Below are positions 26,028 to 35,642 of a stretch of 64,000 bases of DNA, piece by piece; position 1 is the first letter of the stretch, and every line of letters begins with the position of its first letter. The position numbers and the translations under genes are program-made. Below the pieces are notes generated by a model. The model did not search any database, was not told where the DNA came from, and saw only the letters and a list, made by a program, of their open reading frames with translations. The DNA comes from Scytonema sp045865695 (lineage in GTDB: Bacteria; Cyanobacteriota; Cyanobacteriia; Cyanobacteriales; Nostocaceae), in assembly GCF_045865695.1 (NCBI RefSeq), contig NZ_BAACAP010000202.1:1-64000 (forward strand). The letters are read 5' to 3'.

Positions 26028-26864
26028 ATGAAGTCAAAGAATATTAACAAATTATTTTCTTTTCAGATTTACAGTTTCTTGATACTCAGTAACTTCATTG
26101 TTATAAATCAATCACAAATTGTTGTTGCAGAGGGAGCATCCCAACTTAGAAAAAGCACTAAGCGATTGGAAATCGCGACTATACAAACGAAGTCCGCGTC
26201 GGCGGACTTCATAGAGCCTACGGAGGCTGGCTTTGTTCGTATAGCCTCAGAATTCTATTCTGAGAGCAATTTGTCAAAACGGGAGCATCCTATTGCCGAA
26301 GTACGTAATCCTACTACCGGCAAACAACCTAGACGAGTACAAAAACTAGCACAATTCTCTGATAACGCACCGCAAGAGCGATCGCAACTCGTTCAAATTG
26401 CAAATACTTTATTTAACCAAGGAGATTTCACTGGTGCAGAAGAAAACCTACGTAAATTAATTAAGAAGTATCCAGATTATCCCTTTGGCCATTATCAGTT
26501 AGGTAATGTCCTGTTTCGTCAGGGAAAAAAAGAAGATGCTATTAAAGAATATGAAATAGCAATTAAGAAAAATTCTAAGTATGCCCTTGCATACAATGCC
26601 CTTGGAGTCGTTTTTGCAAGCCAACAACGTTGGGATGAAGCTGCATCAGCTTATCAGAAAGCGTTAGCTATTAATCCAAATTACGGGGATGCACTAACTA
26701 ACATATCTCAAGCATTTTGGGAACAAGGAAAACGCAATGAAGCGATCGCATCTTTAGAAAAAGCTTTAAATATTTTCAAGTCCCAAAATCTCCCAGAAAA
26801 AATCAGGCAAGTAGAACAGATTTTAAAAGATCTCAAAGCAGGAGACGATCCAAGTGTTTCCTAA
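26028..26864 (+). CDS. Exported TPR-repeat protein with in-frame palindromic repeat
   Basis: 278 aa from ATG 26028 (a GTG at 25998 would add 10). An N-terminal hydrophobic segment (FSFQIYSFLILSNFIVINQS) looks like a signal peptide. The second half has at least four tetratricopeptide repeats (ANTLFNQGDFTGAEENLRKL, YQLGNVLFRQGKKEDAIKEY, YNALGVVFASQQRWDEAASAY, LTNISQAFWEQGKRNEAIAS), a protein-protein scaffold. The segment between signal and TPRs includes about 27 residues encoded by a palindromic repeat at 26181-26262. That segment is unlikely to be native and must be tolerated as a linker. Confidence 0.8.
   Translation: MKSKNINKLFSFQIYSFLILSNFIVINQSQIVVAEGASQLRKSTKRLEIATIQTKSASADFIEPTEAGFVRIASEFYSESNLSKREHPIAEVRNPTTGKQPRRVQKLAQFSDNAPQERSQLVQIANTLFNQGDFTGAEENLRKLIKKYPDYPFGHYQLGNVLFRQGKKEDAIKEYEIAIKKNSKYALAYNALGVVFASQQRWDEAASAYQKALAINPNYGDALTNISQAFWEQGKRNEAIASLEKALNIFKSQNLPEKIRQVEQILKDLKAGDDPSVS
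26181..26262. repeat. Palindromic repeat inserted in frame (copy A)
   Basis: The core gaagtccgc/gcggacttc (26189-26197 with 26202-26210) is followed by ttcgtatag and gaattctattct. A shorter relative lies at 43240-43290 inside another gene. The whole is translated as part of the TPR protein. Confidence 0.75.
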
Positions 26865-26866
26865 TA

Positions 26867-27310
26867 TTAATAATTTCTTGTCCCCATAGCATTAATTTTC
26901 TCATTTAATTCTCGAATACGCCGTGATAATACGCCAATAATATTCACTGCAATTTCGGGAGTTTCTTCTATGGCATCATACAGTTGTTCTTGCGTGAGTT
27001 CTAAACAATCACAAGGTTCTAAGGTTGTCGCAGAAGCAGAACGGGTTTGAGCATCAAAAACTGCCATTTCACCAAAAGACTCTCCTTTGGGAAAAATAGC
27101 TAGTTGTTGATTTCCGATGTGAACTTTCACGTGTCCTGAAACTACTATATATAGAGATCTTCCTTGTTCGCCTTGTTTAAAAATGGTGTAATTGCTTGGA
27201 AAAGATAATTCGTCCATCACTGAAGCTAAACGAACAAGAAAATCATCTCGTAATTCTTTGAAGATTGGCACTCTTCGGACAAATAATAAACGCTCGACGC
27301 TGGTTAACAT
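26867..27310 (-). CDS. Cyclic-nucleotide-binding domain protein
   Basis: 147 aa consisting almost only of a cNMP-binding beta-barrel: FKQGEQGRSLYIVVSGHVKVHIG, FPKGESFGEMAVFDAQTRSASATT (the phosphate-binding cassette with GE and RSA), then a C-helix with EIAVNIIGVLSRRIRELNEKI. There is no DNA-binding domain, unlike Crp. It starts 33 bp after the end of the carrier-HEAT gene on the same strand, so it may sense cAMP or cGMP for that membrane protein. Relatives adjoining ADP/ATP-carrier-like genes are known in cyanobacteria, but their function is undetermined. Confidence 0.8.
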   Translation of the reverse strand: MLTSVERLLFVRRVPIFKELRDDFLVRLASVMDELSFPSNYTIFKQGEQGRSLYIVVSGHVKVHIGNQQLAIFPKGESFGEMAVFDAQTRSASATTLEPCDCLELTQEQLYDAIEETPEIAVNIIGVLSRRIRELNEKINAMGTRNY

Positions 27311-27343
27311 GTTTGTTAGTTGTTAGTTGTTAGTTGTTAGTTG
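27311..27343. repeat. Heptanucleotide repeat (TTAGTTG)n
   Basis: About five units of the heptamer ttagttg fill the spacer between two same-strand genes, ending at the stop of the upstream one. This is a short tandem repeat of the heterocystous-cyanobacterial type. Confidence 0.9.
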
Positions 27344-30300
27344 TTAGTTGTTATAACCACTAACATCGTATTTTTTAAGAAGACACTTAATTTGAGAGGC
27401 AACAAGAGGGTGCGGATCGTTTTTTAATTGGGGTATAAGTTCCAGAAGAACGCGGCGAGAAACTACGTATAAGTAGGCAATAACTGCTTCTCTTACATAC
27501 CCTGTGGGATGGCGCAAACTCTCTAAAACTTGTTTGCTAGTTAGTCTTACACGGGCGACTCTCGCTAAGTGAAAGCAGCACGCCAAGCACCAATCGGAAA
27601 GGGATTCTTTATCTATGATTAAACTTCGGGTTCGATCGCCTAACTCCATTTGTTGATATTCAATCATGCCTTTTTCTACTATTTTTTGTAGTTTTTCTTT
27701 AGGCGATCGCTTATCTAAAACGTTTAACAATATAGCTTTATTAGGTAACTTGACTGTATGCTCTAAAATCTCCAATCCTCTTGCCCAATTTTTTGACGAT
27801 ACCGATTTAAGATTCAAGGCAACTGCTTTAATTTTTTCTGAAGAGTAGAGTAATTCTAGTAATAGTAATAATCGTTCTTTGACATCAATTTCTAATTCTA
27901 GAAGCGAGCGTTGCAATAAATCGCATACAATATCTAATTTTTTATTAGATTGAGAGATTTCTAGTTTATCTCGCGCATCTAAATCAATGTAAGCGGCGTA
28001 AATATAACCCAAAAATCGTAATTCTTTATCAATTAATCTTTTAACTTTGCTTTCAAGTGTTTTATCTAATAAATTGATAATACCTTCTTGTTGATATCTT
28101 TTTAGTAAAGTACGAAGGATATGATATCTAGTTGTCCCTTTGGAAGTTTCTAAATATTGCCATAAAGCATCCGTTGCTTCCGAGGTAGATATTTGACCGA
28201 TTGTCCGCCAAGCATACATCCGCACAACTTCTGGCTTGTAAATGTTAGTGGCTAAGCTAACTAACATGGGTAGGGCTTCATTCTCTAGATGCACGAGAGA
28301 TTTTATAGCTGTATTTCTAGTTGACTTGTAATAAAGCCCACTCAATAATGCTGAATAATATTCTTCTAGATGAGTTCTTGCAACCATCTCTAGAACTGCA
28401 CACCGAACCCGTAAAGATTCATCTTGTAATAAGTTGGGAATGTAAATTCGTAGTTCTTGTAAATAAACGGCTTCTGATAGCGCTTTGACTGCATTGACTC
28501 GCAAGCGTTCATTTTTATGAGTTAGCATCCGTCGCAAAATATGTATTGCTTCAACTTTTTGCATTGGTGTTCCATGACGCAACACAAGTACAGCAGCAGT
28601 TGCTTGAATGACGGAGTGTTGTTGGTGTTTTAAGTACTCTTCTAGTTCGGCAAGATTTGGATTCGATCCTGCAAGCCAGACGTAACGCAAGGCAAGAGCA
28701 AAAGCTTGAGCAGCGACTCTTTCGGTGGATGCATCTAATAACGCCTGAACTTCTGGTAGGTATGCGGGATTTGCACCGCCTGCAAGCATGACTTCTAAAC
28801 TATAAATTTGTAATGAAGGCGGTAACTTGGCAAGCAGGGGGGCTAAAATTTCCCCCGCGCCTTTGGAGTCAATTTGAGATAAAAGTTCAATACAGGAGTG
28901 TTTATCGGCTTCTGTACCTTGTTCGCCTAAAGCTTTGATGACGGCTTGCTTGAATGCGCGTAAATCTACATCCGCACCACTGAGATTTCCCCGTCCTGCA
29001 CTTAAGACTAACAAATTAACGTAACGCGATCGCATGACTAAAACAACTCCGACACAAACTAATGCAACAGCGATGGTTTCTGCTAGCAAAATGAAGTTGT
29101 GTTTGGAGAGTGTCAATGATGTGGCAAACCAGAAGGAGACTAAAATGAAAACTCCGCCTATTCCTGTTGCAAAGGCTTCTGCTATACCACCGGAGAGTGC
29201 TTGTACGTAGCTGCGTATTTTGTCTGGAATGGGTTGAAATAACAACGGGCTACTGCTTGTCACTAAGGTGTAGCGCAAAAGTTCATCTGAGAATTTCAGA
29301 ATGACTAAGCCCCATAAAAATTTTTGTGACTGGCTTCCTGGAAGAAAATTGAGGAGTGCGATCGCAACTGGCATGAGAATGCCTACACTTAATGGTAAGG
29401 TAGCAGCACTAAAAAAGACTCCAAAACGTTCGAGAACTCTGCTGGAAATAAATAACTGCATCAGCAGTTCGCATATTCCTGTAATCCCACCTAAAACACC
29501 CAGGAAACTAGCGATGTCTTTACCTTCAAAGTTTGACTCTAACTGAGTGAGATACTGAAAATCTACGAGTACCCCAATAAGGTGCAGCAGGGCAAAAAAA
29601 CCAAATAACAGGAAAGCATATTGCTTGAGAGAACCAGAAAGGTGGCGTCCTTGAGATTGACGGATTTCTGGAACTTCTCGTAATGGAGCATCGGGGAAAA
29701 CTTGTTGGTAGTTTCTACTTAAATGCCAGAGAATGAGCGCCCCTATTGCGATAAACACACCCGCAAAGGGCATAATCACGTTTTCCAGCCCGACGAAGAT
29801 TAATAAAAAAGGTAGGCTAAAACCACTAATGACATCAGCAACTAAAATACCACTGCTGACTAGAGGGTAAGCACGTTTAATTTCTCTAATATTAAATAAT
29901 TGATTGGCTGCTATGGAGGTGTTGAGTTCGTTAACAACATAAAAAGCATCTACCCAAAGTCTGAGGAGAAATACTGTAACGATTCCTAAATATGGAAATT
30001 GCATTCCCCAATTGAACACAACAAGTGGCACAAACATACAAGGTGCGATCGCCACTATAATCTGACGCAGGGGAAAAATTTGTTGTAACCAAGAGTATAA
30101 ATATACCAACAAAGTTCCATTGAATGCACTGGCTATGTAAATCCAAGGTAGGTGTTGTGCTCCATATTTATCTAAAAACAAAGCCACCGTACTATCTTCA
30201 GACCATCGCAATCCTACTGAGGTAGCTGTATAAAAAGCAAACATAAGCCACGTGCGATCGCTCTCCTCTGGTCGAAGATTCACCCATTGTAGGAGTCGTG

Positions 30301-30346
30301 GTAGAACACCTTTATTTGGAGTCCATAGGTGATTTTTTAGTTCCAT
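27344..30346 (-). CDS. MFS/ADP-ATP-carrier-like membrane protein fused to HEAT repeats
   Basis: About 1000 aa from ATG 30346; an apparent 8-residue upstream extension is encoded by a TGGTCAC repeat. Residues 1-430 carry about 12 hydrophobic spans in the pattern of the bacterial TLC/MFS carrier group (RTWLMFAFYTATSVGLRWSEDSTVALFLDKYG, FNGTLLVYLYSWLQQIFPLR, FNIREIKRAYPLVSSGILVADVISGF). Residues from about 450 on are alpha-helical HEAT-like repeats (LRRMLTHKNERLRVNAVKAL, LLQDESLRVRCAVLEMVAR, HPLVASQIKCLLKKY). The soluble half is probably a cytoplasmic scaffold. The transported substrate is unknown. The cyclic-nucleotide-binding protein downstream is its likely partner. Confidence 0.75.
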   Translation of the reverse strand: MELKNHLWTPNKGVLPRLLQWVNLRPEESDRTWLMFAFYTATSVGLRWSEDSTVALFLDKYGAQHLPWIYIASAFNGTLLVYLYSWLQQIFPLRQIIVAIAPCMFVPLVVFNWGMQFPYLGIVTVFLLRLWVDAFYVVNELNTSIAANQLFNIREIKRAYPLVSSGILVADVISGFSLPFLLIFVGLENVIMPFAGVFIAIGALILWHLSRNYQQVFPDAPLREVPEIRQSQGRHLSGSLKQYAFLLFGFFALLHLIGVLVDFQYLTQLESNFEGKDIASFLGVLGGITGICELLMQLFISSRVLERFGVFFSAATLPLSVGILMPVAIALLNFLPGSQSQKFLWGLVILKFSDELLRYTLVTSSSPLLFQPIPDKIRSYVQALSGGIAEAFATGIGGVFILVSFWFATSLTLSKHNFILLAETIAVALVCVGVVLVMRSRYVNLLVLSAGRGNLSGADVDLRAFKQAVIKALGEQGTEADKHSCIELLSQIDSKGAGEILAPLLAKLPPSLQIYSLEVMLAGGANPAYLPEVQALLDASTERVAAQAFALALRYVWLAGSNPNLAELEEYLKHQQHSVIQATAAVLVLRHGTPMQKVEAIHILRRMLTHKNERLRVNAVKALSEAVYLQELRIYIPNLLQDESLRVRCAVLEMVARTHLEEYYSALLSGLYYKSTRNTAIKSLVHLENEALPMLVSLATNIYKPEVVRMYAWRTIGQISTSEATDALWQYLETSKGTTRYHILRTLLKRYQQEGIINLLDKTLESKVKRLIDKELRFLGYIYAAYIDLDARDKLEISQSNKKLDIVCDLLQRSLLELEIDVKERLLLLLELLYSSEKIKAVALNLKSVSSKNWARGLEILEHTVKLPNKAILLNVLDKRSPKEKLQKIVEKGMIEYQQMELGDRTRSLIIDKESLSDWCLACCFHLARVARVRLTSKQVLESLRHPTGYVREAVIAYLYVVSRRVLLELIPQLKNDPHPLVASQIKCLLKKYDVSGYNN

Positions 30347-30462
30347 GCATTTTAATTGGTCACTGGTCACTGGTTACTGGTCACTGCATAGCAAAAGCCC
30401 TGAGTAACTGAGTATAGTTTGCCCACTCAGCGCTCAGGACTATCAGCATATGCAAGATTTTG

Positions 30463-30996
30463 TTATTTCTTAGGAGAAATCAGCATCATCATGTTGCGCC
30501 CTTCCTTCTTAGGCGCTTGCTGCACTTCACCCACTGACTCCAAGTCTGTTGCCATTCGCTTGAGCAGTTCTTCTGCCATATCGCTGTGCTGAATTTCTCG
30601 ACCTCGGAACATCACAGTCGCTTTGACCTTATCGCCATCCTTGAGAAAACGTTCTGCTTGTTTGACTCGCACGTTGTAATCGTGTTCTTCTATCTTGTAA
30701 CGCATCTTAACTTCTTTGACGTCAGCCGTGTGCTGCTTCTTCCGAGCCTCTCGCGCCTTCTTCTCTTGCTCAAACTTATATTTCCCGTAGTCCATAATCC
30801 GACAAACAGGCGGGTCTGCTTTGTCGCTTAACAGCACGAGGTCAAGTTCCTTTTCCTCTGCCATTTGCAAAGCTTCCTGGGGTGTTAAAATTCCTAGCTG
30901 ACCGCCATCAGTGTCAATAACCCGAATCTTCGGGAAGCGAATACGTTCGTTAATTTGGGGCAGATCGCGATTTCTTTTCTTTTCAATCACAGACAT
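30463..30996 (-). CDS. infC: Translation initiation factor IF-3
   Basis: 177 aa, the normal length. The N-domain (INERIRFPKIRVIDTDGGQLGILTPQEALQMAEEKELDLVLLSDKADPPVCRIMDYGKYKFE), the basic linker and the C-domain (EVKMRYKIEEHDYNVRVKQAERFLKDGDKVKATVMFRGRE) are all present. IF-3 binds the 30S subunit, prevents premature joining with 50S and proofreads start-codon selection. The gene stands alone here rather than with rpmI-rplT. Confidence 0.97.
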   Translation of the reverse strand: MSVIEKKRNRDLPQINERIRFPKIRVIDTDGGQLGILTPQEALQMAEEKELDLVLLSDKADPPVCRIMDYGKYKFEQEKKAREARKKQHTADVKEVKMRYKIEEHDYNVRVKQAERFLKDGDKVKATVMFRGREIQHSDMAEELLKRMATDLESVGEVQQAPKKEGRNMMMLISPKK

Positions 30997-31622
30997 GGAT
31001 TTTGTGGGAGCTGTTGTTAAGAAATTGGTAAGGTTGTTAGTTGTACGTGTCAGAGAGAAAATACTAAAATAACTGAGGACTTACAAAGAAGGCTATAGTT
31101 ACAGGTTAACTATATCTATAGCGCATTTTTATTGTCATCATTTTACCTGTCCTCATTCTACCCACTCTGAGACGATTTCTGTCTTCTCGTTAATTTAAGT
31201 TACACCACAGTAGTATTATTTAACGATCGCCACTGCTTTTGTCAAGTCATTGACATTTTACATAACTGTATATTAACGGTGGTATAAAGTTTAAAATATA
31301 CAAAGATTAATTTTTAATGATATATCACATAGAACTGGCTTCTTTACAAAAATAAATGTATCCACTAGGAATGCACAAAATAAGTTTTTTGCTTAATCTA
31401 GAATATATAGGATTCCTATTTAATTTTTAAAATGTATGCAGGGGAGCCACCCGAAGAGCTCGTCTTTGTGCGCGTTGAGAGGAGTGGCATTGGGCATTGC
31501 CTACCAAAAGTATCATATAGTGGGCAACGCCCTAAGATGTTTTCACAACTCAGATACGATTGCTACATATAGAAAAGATCCTTTGTCAGTATCGTTTGGC
31601 GATCTAGGAAATATTTTGCGTT
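30997..31622. other. Intergenic region with dispersed repeat
   Basis: The stretch upstream of infC holds no gene. An apparent open frame at 31436-31738 is discounted because its first part (about 31440-31510) is a dispersed repeat (ggggagccacccgaagag ... ggcattgggcattgcc). The same repeat occurs inverted at about 54262-54325. Confidence 0.6.
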
Positions 31623-32561
31623 TTGGAAATGGAGAGGCACGTGAATGTAGTACACTGGCAACAACGAGTTGGGAACCAACGAGATTGGGTTTGGCGGGGT
31701 TGGCAAACGCGATATACTTATTTTCGTCAAAGGTATAGCGATCGCAAAACAACTCCTGTTATCCTGCTACACGGGTTCGGTGCTTCTATTGGTCATTGGC
31801 GACACAACATAGAAGTGCTGGGCGAACACTATACAGTATACGCTCTCGATATGTTGGGATGGGGCGCTTCTGAAAAAGCCCCAGTAAAATACAGCGTACA
31901 GCTTTGGGTAGACCAAGTTTACGATTTTTGGAAAACCTTCATTAACCAACCAGCCATCTTAATAGGTAATTCCCTTGGTTCGCTAGTTTCCTTCTCAGCA
32001 TCAGCTACCTATCCCGATATGGTGCAGGGCTTGGTTATGATGAATTTACCCGATCCCTCATTGGAACGAGAAGCTTTACCTCCTGTATTAAGACCTGTTG
32101 TAGCAAGCATTAAAAGTTTCGTTGCTTCCCCATTGTTGCTTGAACCCCTGTTTAACGTTATCCGCCGACCTGGTGTAGTGCGTCGTTGGGCAAGTCTAGC
32201 CTACGCTAATCCAGAAGCTATTACCGATGAACTGATAGAGATTTTAACAAGTCCGCCACAGGATAGAGGTTCTGCTCGTGCTTTCAGTGCCTTATTTCGA
32301 GCTACTATAGATGCCAACTTTGGTCCTAGCGTCAAAACCGTCTTACCAACATTACAAATTCCAATGTTACTAATTTGGGGACAAAAAGATAGACTGGTTC
32401 CCCCCGCACTTGCCCGCCAATTTGCTCAGTACAATGAGAAATTAGAAGTGCTCGATGTTGAGAATGTGGGGCATTGTCCTCATGACGAACAACCAGAATT
32501 AATCAACCAGATAATTTTGGATTGGTTGAATAAGTATTTTTCAGTGACCAGTGACCAGTAA
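31623..32561 (+). CDS. Alpha/beta-fold hydrolase
   Basis: 312 aa. The oxyanion-hole motif HGFGAS (VILLHGFGASIGHWRHN), nucleophile elbow GNSLGS, acid in LLIWGQKDRLVPP and catalytic His in VENVGHCPHDEQPE are all present, so it should be active. It resembles the plant/cyanobacterial group containing pheophytinase-like hydrolases (ALDMLGWGASEKAPVKYS), but the substrate cannot be fixed. ATG 31629 is an alternative start. The last residues (SVTSDQ) and the stop are encoded by a TGGTCAC-type repeat. Confidence 0.85.
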   Translation: MEMERHVNVVHWQQRVGNQRDWVWRGWQTRYTYFRQRYSDRKTTPVILLHGFGASIGHWRHNIEVLGEHYTVYALDMLGWGASEKAPVKYSVQLWVDQVYDFWKTFINQPAILIGNSLGSLVSFSASATYPDMVQGLVMMNLPDPSLEREALPPVLRPVVASIKSFVASPLLLEPLFNVIRRPGVVRRWASLAYANPEAITDELIEILTSPPQDRGSARAFSALFRATIDANFGPSVKTVLPTLQIPMLLIWGQKDRLVPPALARQFAQYNEKLEVLDVENVGHCPHDEQPELINQIILDWLNKYFSVTSDQ

Positions 32562-32653
32562 TAAGCCTCTGGTTAGTCCTCATACTTCAAACTAAGGGAT
32601 TGAAATCAGTAATCAATTTCCCTTGAAATTTAGGGACTTTCACAGTATACATA

Positions 32654-32706
32654 ACTGGTCACTGGTCACTGGTCACTGGTCACTGGTCACTGGTCACTGG
32701 TCACTG
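32654..32706. repeat. Heptanucleotide repeat (TGGTCAC)n
   Basis: About seven tandem units lie between convergent hydrolase and BON-protein genes, touching the BON stop codon. Related arrays lie at 24286-24316, 30358-30386, 58375-58510 and 60541-60572. Confidence 0.9.
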
Positions 32707-32707
32707 T

Positions 32708-33073
32708 TTACCCAACTGTAACTTGACCAGTATCAACTGCAGTTGCACCGTTGACCGAACGTGCTACAGAAACCATTTTTTGTAGAATATCTTGACTGGG
32801 AACTTTACCCTTTAAGACTACAGTACTACCTGTTTGAGCGACCCAAAGAGTGTCGATATCATCAAGTTGATTATCTTGGTCAAATGCAAGCGCAACTCGC
32901 TTAGCCAAACCACTTTGATCGTACTCTCCATTCAATCCTACACGTTCGGGGGGAACGGTTTCAGTTGCGGAGGGACTTGCATCACGAGTCGCTTCTTGTG
33001 CTGGTTGTGGAGCAGGATTTACTTGTGCATTGTGTGGTTTTTCTAGTCCAAAAAGTCTTTTTAGCCAACCCAT
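32708..33073 (-). CDS. BON-domain protein
   Basis: 121 aa. The short N-terminus (MGWLKRLFGLEKP) has no clear signal peptide. A Pro/Ala/Thr-rich linker covers about 15-45, and a single BON domain (LAKRVALAFDQDNQLDDIDTLWVAQTGSTVVLKGKVPSQDILQKMVSVARSVNGATAVDTGQVTV) fills the rest. BON domains bind membranes or peptidoglycan and occur in LysM-BON stress proteins. The role here is not determined. Confidence 0.8.
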   Translation of the reverse strand: MGWLKRLFGLEKPHNAQVNPAPQPAQEATRDASPSATETVPPERVGLNGEYDQSGLAKRVALAFDQDNQLDDIDTLWVAQTGSTVVLKGKVPSQDILQKMVSVARSVNGATAVDTGQVTVG

Positions 33074-33204
33074 GTAATTTTTCTCCCATTACATCATTCC
33101 CGTTCACTTAGTGTAAAAGGTTAGCCAAAAAGTATCCTCTGTCTGGAAAGTGATTTGCACTTAAACAAGCTTATGCTTGCGGTATGATTTGTTAGATGTA
33201 CTAT

Positions 33205-33350
33205 TTATCGGCTTACCTTTTCAAAAGATTCAAGCAAAGTTGCGGGTTTGGCAGTAGAGGATATGTTGACGTAACACCAGATAACGCGCATCTTGGAGTT
33301 TTTTCCCAGTTGCTGGCGTAACCATACCTGGTATGTGCCTGAAATATTAC
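33205..33350 (-). other. Possible gene remnant
   Basis: On the minus strand a frame without a start codon reads SGTYQVWLRQQLGKNSKMRV, then IWCYVNISSTAKPATLLESF, and ends at 33205. The composition is protein-like, but no family was recognised, so this may be a gene fossil or chance. Confidence 0.25.
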
Positions 33351-33366
33351 AATTCGATAGCAAAAT

Positions 33367-33387
33367 CCACGAGCTATAAGCTCGTGG
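33367..33387. terminator. Hairpin ccacgagct/agctcgtgg
   Basis: A perfect nine-base stem with a 3-nt loop lies 23 nt beyond the stop of the leftward gene at 33410. There is no T-run, so it is either a weak terminator or a dispersed repeat. Confidence 0.45.
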
Positions 33388-33409
33388 TGTGGCTCAATTT
33401 ATTATCTCG

Positions 33410-33736
33410 TTAACTTTCTGTTGCTTGGTCTTGAGACTCTTCAGAACTAGAAGACTCCGCTTCAACTTCGGGTTCTACAACAATATTGGGTTTTGACTTG
33501 ACAGGTTTGGGACCGCGTGCTAAAGCAGGATTAACTGGCGGTTTGGAGTCATCTCCATATGATTTTTTGCCTCTACCCGAAGAGCGACGTTCTGAAGAAT
33601 CTCCTTTGCGATCGCTATTTCGTTTTATACTTTTAGGATTTGATTCAACAGGAGGTGTAGAATCTAAATTTTCCGAGTTGCTGTCAGCATTGGTATTAGC
33701 TTGACGTTCTGATTTCTTTATTGGGCGTTCTACCAT
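33410..33736 (-). CDS. Low-complexity, disordered hypothetical protein
   Basis: 108 aa, rich in Ser, Lys, Glu and Pro with no hydrophobic core (RNSDRKGDSSERRSSGRGKKSYGDDSKPPVNPALARGPKPVKSKP). It is predicted to be intrinsically disordered, basic in the middle and acidic at the C-terminus (EPEVEAESSSSEESQDQATES). Basic disordered proteins of this kind may bind nucleic acid, but nothing specific supports that. The ATG follows an AT-rich leader. It could be a small conserved cyanobacterial protein. Confidence 0.55.
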   Translation of the reverse strand: MVERPIKKSERQANTNADSNSENLDSTPPVESNPKSIKRNSDRKGDSSERRSSGRGKKSYGDDSKPPVNPALARGPKPVKSKPNIVVEPEVEAESSSSEESQDQATES

Positions 33737-33898
33737 TGTTAAGTTTTTTACTTTTTTAAATGATAAAGTGGATTGGCACTGACTTAACTATACTAACCAG
33801 GTTATTCACGATAAAGTTAACTCATCAGTCAATCGCAAAAAATCTCATGACTAGGAAATAAAAATCGTCTATTTCCCATGCCCAATGCCCTATTCTCC

Positions 33899-35524
33899 TC
33901 ACTGACAAGGTTGTCGAAAACCTCTAGCATCGGTATAGCTAGCGTATAGCATCTGGGTTATCTTTGGTGGTGCTTCGCCAACATGAAAGGCGCGAACTCG
34001 TTCTTCGATTGCCCTATCTTGCATTGTAACTCTTTCAAATTGCCGCTTGTGTTCTGCCCATGATTCAACGATTGAGGTTTCTACAAACCGCGTAGGCTCG
34101 GATAAATCTTGATACAATCCCCACTGAATCGCACCATCACGCAAACGTATCTGCCTAAGTGCTTGTACTGCCTTAACAAACTCCTCAGCATTCGCTGGCT
34201 CGATGCAATATTCTATCGATATTAATACTGGACCATCATTCGGACAGGGTTCAAAAGCATGAGTTGGTTCATCCCAATGCAAAGATGCCTGTAAGTTCAA
34301 TTTATCAGCACAATGAAGGCGAAATCTCACACTTAGGGCGACAAACAGGATTAATCCCACAGCAGCAATGGCTAGGGAATTTGGAGTGCCAACATATTGT
34401 GCCAATGTACCCCATAAAAGACTGCCCAACACCATACAGCCTTGAAACACTAGCAACTGCACGGATAAAGCTCTCGCACGCACCCAGGAAGGAACGGCTG
34501 TTTGTGCGGATACATTCAAACTGACCATTACACTTAAGGATGCAATTCCTACAAGGAGCATCACAGCACAAACTAAAGGAACGCTGCGGAAAAATGCGAT
34601 CGCCAGCATCATGCCTCCCATGAGTATAGAGGAACCTGCCACCAATCGATCCACAGCAAACTGCTGTCGCAATTTAGGTAAAAGGAAAGCACCTGCTAAT
34701 CCCCCAATACCCCAAAAGCCAAGAATAGTACCGTATCCCAACGCATCCAGCTTTAACTCTTGGCGTCCTAGTAAAGGCAGTAAGGCAAACAAAGCACTTG
34801 CAAAGAAAATATAGGCAACTGTTCTAAACAGAACTGCTTGAAAAACAGGAGCATAACGAATGTAACGTATTCCTGCTTGCATGGCTCCCACAAAACGTTC
34901 TGTTGGTAAGCCACTTTTTTGAGGCGTGCGTTGCCATTGAGAAATAACAAGTATCACCCCTACAAAAGAAACTGCATTCAGCAGGAAAACAAAACCCGTT
35001 CCTGCGGCTGCAATAACTATCCCTGCCAAAGCCGGACCGATGGAGCGAGAAAGGTTAACAACTATACCGCTAAGAGTCACCGCTTGAGGAAGTTCCTCTT
35101 TAGGTACGAGTTCTGGAGTCACTGCCTGCCATACAGGCATATTCATGGCACTACCAATACTTAGAGCAAAGGTGAGTAACAAAAGTATCCAAGGGTTCGT
35201 CAGTTTAGCGACTGTCAGCACTCCCAATAAAGTAGCAGCTGCTAACATCCAGCTTTGCGTCCACAGTAACATTTTGCGGCGATCCACAACATCCGCGATC
35301 GCACCTGCAGGTAAAGCTAACAAAAAAAATGGCAAGCTACCTGCCGCCTGCATCAGTGCGACTAACAAAGGTGAATTGGGTGCGAGAGTCGTCATCAACC
35401 ATGCTGCACCTACATCATGCATCCAAGTGCCAATGCTTGATACTGCTGATGCAATCCAAAGGGCGCGAAAAATCGGTTGCCGCAAGGGAGTCCACATGGT
35501 TACAGATGCTGCACTTGAAGTCAT
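33899..35524 (-). CDS. MFS exporter with C-terminal dimeric alpha/beta-barrel domain
   Basis: 541 aa. Residues 1-410 are a 12-span major facilitator of the EntS-like MFS_3 group (WTPLRQPIFRALWIASAVSSIGTWMHDVGAAWLM, GAIADVVDRRKMLLWTQ, SRSIGPALAGIVIAAAGTGFVFLLNAVSF). The last 100 residues (VLISIEYCIEPANAEEFVKAVQALRQIRLRDGAIQWGLYQD ... SWAEHKRQFERVT) look like an antibiotic-biosynthesis-monooxygenase-type ferredoxin fold, a fusion known in this exporter group. An ArsR regulator gene lies 118 bp upstream on the same strand and probably controls it. The exported compound is unknown. Confidence 0.85.
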   Translation of the reverse strand: MTSSAASVTMWTPLRQPIFRALWIASAVSSIGTWMHDVGAAWLMTTLAPNSPLLVALMQAAGSLPFFLLALPAGAIADVVDRRKMLLWTQSWMLAAATLLGVLTVAKLTNPWILLLLTFALSIGSAMNMPVWQAVTPELVPKEELPQAVTLSGIVVNLSRSIGPALAGIVIAAAGTGFVFLLNAVSFVGVILVISQWQRTPQKSGLPTERFVGAMQAGIRYIRYAPVFQAVLFRTVAYIFFASALFALLPLLGRQELKLDALGYGTILGFWGIGGLAGAFLLPKLRQQFAVDRLVAGSSILMGGMMLAIAFFRSVPLVCAVMLLVGIASLSVMVSLNVSAQTAVPSWVRARALSVQLLVFQGCMVLGSLLWGTLAQYVGTPNSLAIAAVGLILFVALSVRFRLHCADKLNLQASLHWDEPTHAFEPCPNDGPVLISIEYCIEPANAEEFVKAVQALRQIRLRDGAIQWGLYQDLSEPTRFVETSIVESWAEHKRQFERVTMQDRAIEERVRAFHVGEAPPKITQMLYASYTDARGFRQPCQ

Positions 35525-35642
35525 GGAAGTCTCTATGTTCAGGAGTTAGTGGTATTGCAATTATAGGGGATTGGGGATTGGGGATTAGCGATTGGGGATT
35601 ATCCACACTGCTCTTTGTTCACCAGACATCCTAAGACATCCT

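Noticed and set aside
31436..31738. 100-codon rightward frame before the hydrolase
   Set aside because: Its first part is a dispersed repeat also found at 54262-54325 and the rest overlaps the real hydrolase in another frame.
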